Assembly (NCBI RefSeq): GCF_027587375.1
Contig: NZ_JAMXIC010000034.1
Coordinates: forward strand, 1-42,554
DNA: 42,554 nt
From: Arthrobacter sp. B2a2-09
GTDB lineage: Bacteria; Actinomycetota; Actinomycetes; Actinomycetales; Micrococcaceae
Reading direction: 5' to 3'
Positions 41,971 to 42,554 of the stretch are shown piece by piece. Below the pieces are notes generated by a model. That model saw nothing but the letters and a program-made list of their open reading frames with translations, was not told where the DNA came from and did not search any database. How positions within the stretch are numbered: the stretch's first letter is position 1; the number at the start of each line of letters is the position of its first letter. The translations under genes and the position numbers were made by a program.

Positions 41971-42198
41971 CTAGTTGGAGCAGAATTCATCCTGCTCCAT
42001 GGTCCATCCGTAGGCGACGTCCGGGCTCACGGCAACCGTGAACGCTGTGGGGCTGTGGCGGGTGACCTTGACCCCGTGGTGGCCTTCCTGCAGGGCACGG
42101 TTCTGGGCGGAATCCACTGCCTGGTTGATCTTCTGCTCGATGCTCTGGGGCGTGAAGGCCCTGATGTGGGCCATGTGCCCGTTGTCGGCTGACGTCAT
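41971..42198 (-). CDS. Small hypothetical protein
   Basis: A 75-residue soluble protein from ATG 42198, with GAGGA about 9 nt upstream. It contains an amphipathic helix (TPQSIEQKINQAVDSAQNRA) and then strands (GVKVTRHSPTAFTVAVSPDV), ending EQDEFCSN. No family recognised. A 7-bp inverted repeat GGAGCAG/CTGCTCC overlaps its stop and might end transcription. It resembles short genes common on actinobacterial plasmids. Confidence 0.6.
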   Translation of the reverse strand: MTSADNGHMAHIRAFTPQSIEQKINQAVDSAQNRALQEGHHGVKVTRHSPTAFTVAVSPDVAYGWTMEQDEFCSN

Positions 42199-42382
42199 GG
42201 TCGACATTCCTCGCTGGGGGTGTTGGGCCCCGGGTCAATGACGTTTTCGTCGTCCGGGGCGGGATCAAACGGATGTGATGGCAACGGCGCGGCCGGCTCT
42301 CCGACGGTCGATACGCTCCGGGACTGGGGTGGAAGGACCGGAGTTGGTCTTCTGGGGTCTCCGGCAAAGCGGCCGTGCCGCA

Positions 42383-42443
42383 GCATGCCTCAGTGATCCC
42401 GGCCTGAACAGGGTTCGACCGGGCAGGGATCACTGAGGCGTGC
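42383..42443. other. Strong 18-bp inverted repeat (hairpin)
   Basis: GCATGCCTCAGTGATCCC (42383-42400) and its reverse complement with one change (42426-42443) enclose 25 nt. It lies 36 bp beyond the stop of the truncated gene at the window's right end. Without a T-run it is not a classical terminator; a protein-binding or recombination site is equally possible. Confidence 0.55.
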
Positions 42444-42479
42444 GTTGCAGTGCGGTGCTGGGTTTTGGCGGGGGCGTAA

Positions 42480-42554
42480 TCAGCGCATCGCGACGAAATA
42501 CTTGCGGGACGGAGTGACGGTTGTCCAGGTTCCCCGGAAGCCCTTCGGGACGAT
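42480..42554 (-). CDS. C-terminal part of an unidentified protein (cut by window edge)
   Basis: A minus-strand frame enters from the right edge and ends at TGA 42482-42480. The 24 visible residues include GFRGTWTTVTPSRKYFVAMR. No family recognised. Third positions are GC-rich, consistent with a real gene. Confidence 0.35.
   Translation of the reverse strand: MVPKGFRGTWTTVTPSRKYFVAMR

Noticed and set aside
1..42554. CRISPR arrays, rRNA genes and complete tRNA genes
   Set aside because: I saw no regularly spaced repeats, no rRNA-like sequence and only one tRNA 3'-half fragment.

Overview
The window looks like accessory DNA of a high-GC actinobacterium, most likely an Arthrobacter/Paenarthrobacter-type member of the Micrococcaceae. 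It is GC-rich throughout, with GTG starts and frequent 4-8 bp gene overlaps. The gene families are typical of that group: PucR and AcoR-like regulators, a DUF2510 domain, DUF4192 debris. The many gene remnants, repeat structures, a toxin-antitoxin locus and a resolvase with its own res region suggest a plasmid or a mosaic genomic island. All family names are read from sequence motifs; no search was run.

Layout. (1) 1-1000: debris, including a frameshifted N-terminal piece of glucose-6-phosphate dehydrogenase, and one small conserved-looking gene. (2) 1.1-4.6 kb: a leftward operon (DapA-family lyase, three-domain Old Yellow Enzyme-type reductase, SDR dehydrogenase) divergent from a LysR regulator with two perfect palindromes in front of it. 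(3) 5.6-14.5 kb: a YciI-like protein and an AcoR-like regulator (leftward), divergent from an apparent amine-catabolic operon (aldehyde dehydrogenase, cupin, flavin amine oxidase, APC permease), followed by a small protein, an SDR and another small protein. (4) 14.6-21.6 kb: a PucR regulator and a VOC protein, a rearranged duplication with a GH15 glucoamylase-like gene between the two copies, and an intact Rieske oxygenase/reductase pair. (5) 21.6-26.7 kb: a phospholipase D-family protein, membrane proteins, remnants and a tRNA 3'-half in an attachment-site-like setting. (6) 26.7-34.4 kb: a zeta-type toxin-antitoxin locus (toxin frameshifted) and a resident serine resolvase. The resolvase's res region is split by a complete 5,360-bp Tn402/Tn5053-family transposon (tniA-tniB-tniQ-tniR plus one cargo gene) with 25-bp terminal repeats and a perfect 5-bp target duplication, GAATC. 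(7) 34.8-36.2 kb: an AraC regulator divergent from a VOC protein. (8) 36.4-40.5 kb: a long imperfect palindrome with DnaA-box-like arms, a DUF3800-like gene (leftward), and a compact rightward locus: a protein with a HEPN-like R-x4-H motif, a His-rich single-span membrane peptide, a 34-aa ORF, and a DUF2510/coiled-coil/T5orf172 (GIY-YIG-like) protein. (9) 40.5-42.55 kb: a frameshifted remnant, an XRE-cupin regulator, a small protein, a strong hairpin and a truncated gene.

How the parts may work together. The aldehyde dehydrogenase, amine oxidase and permease fit uptake of an amine and its oxidation through an aldehyde to an acid. The nearby Rieske oxygenase and reductase resemble enzymes that hydroxylate or N-demethylate small quaternary amines, so they could feed the same route; this is inference. 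The strongest structural result is the transposon sitting in the res region of the resident resolvase, the target preference known for this transposon family. The best candidate for an undescribed system is the HEPN-like/T5orf172 locus at 37.6-40.5 kb, which resembles phage-defence gene sets.
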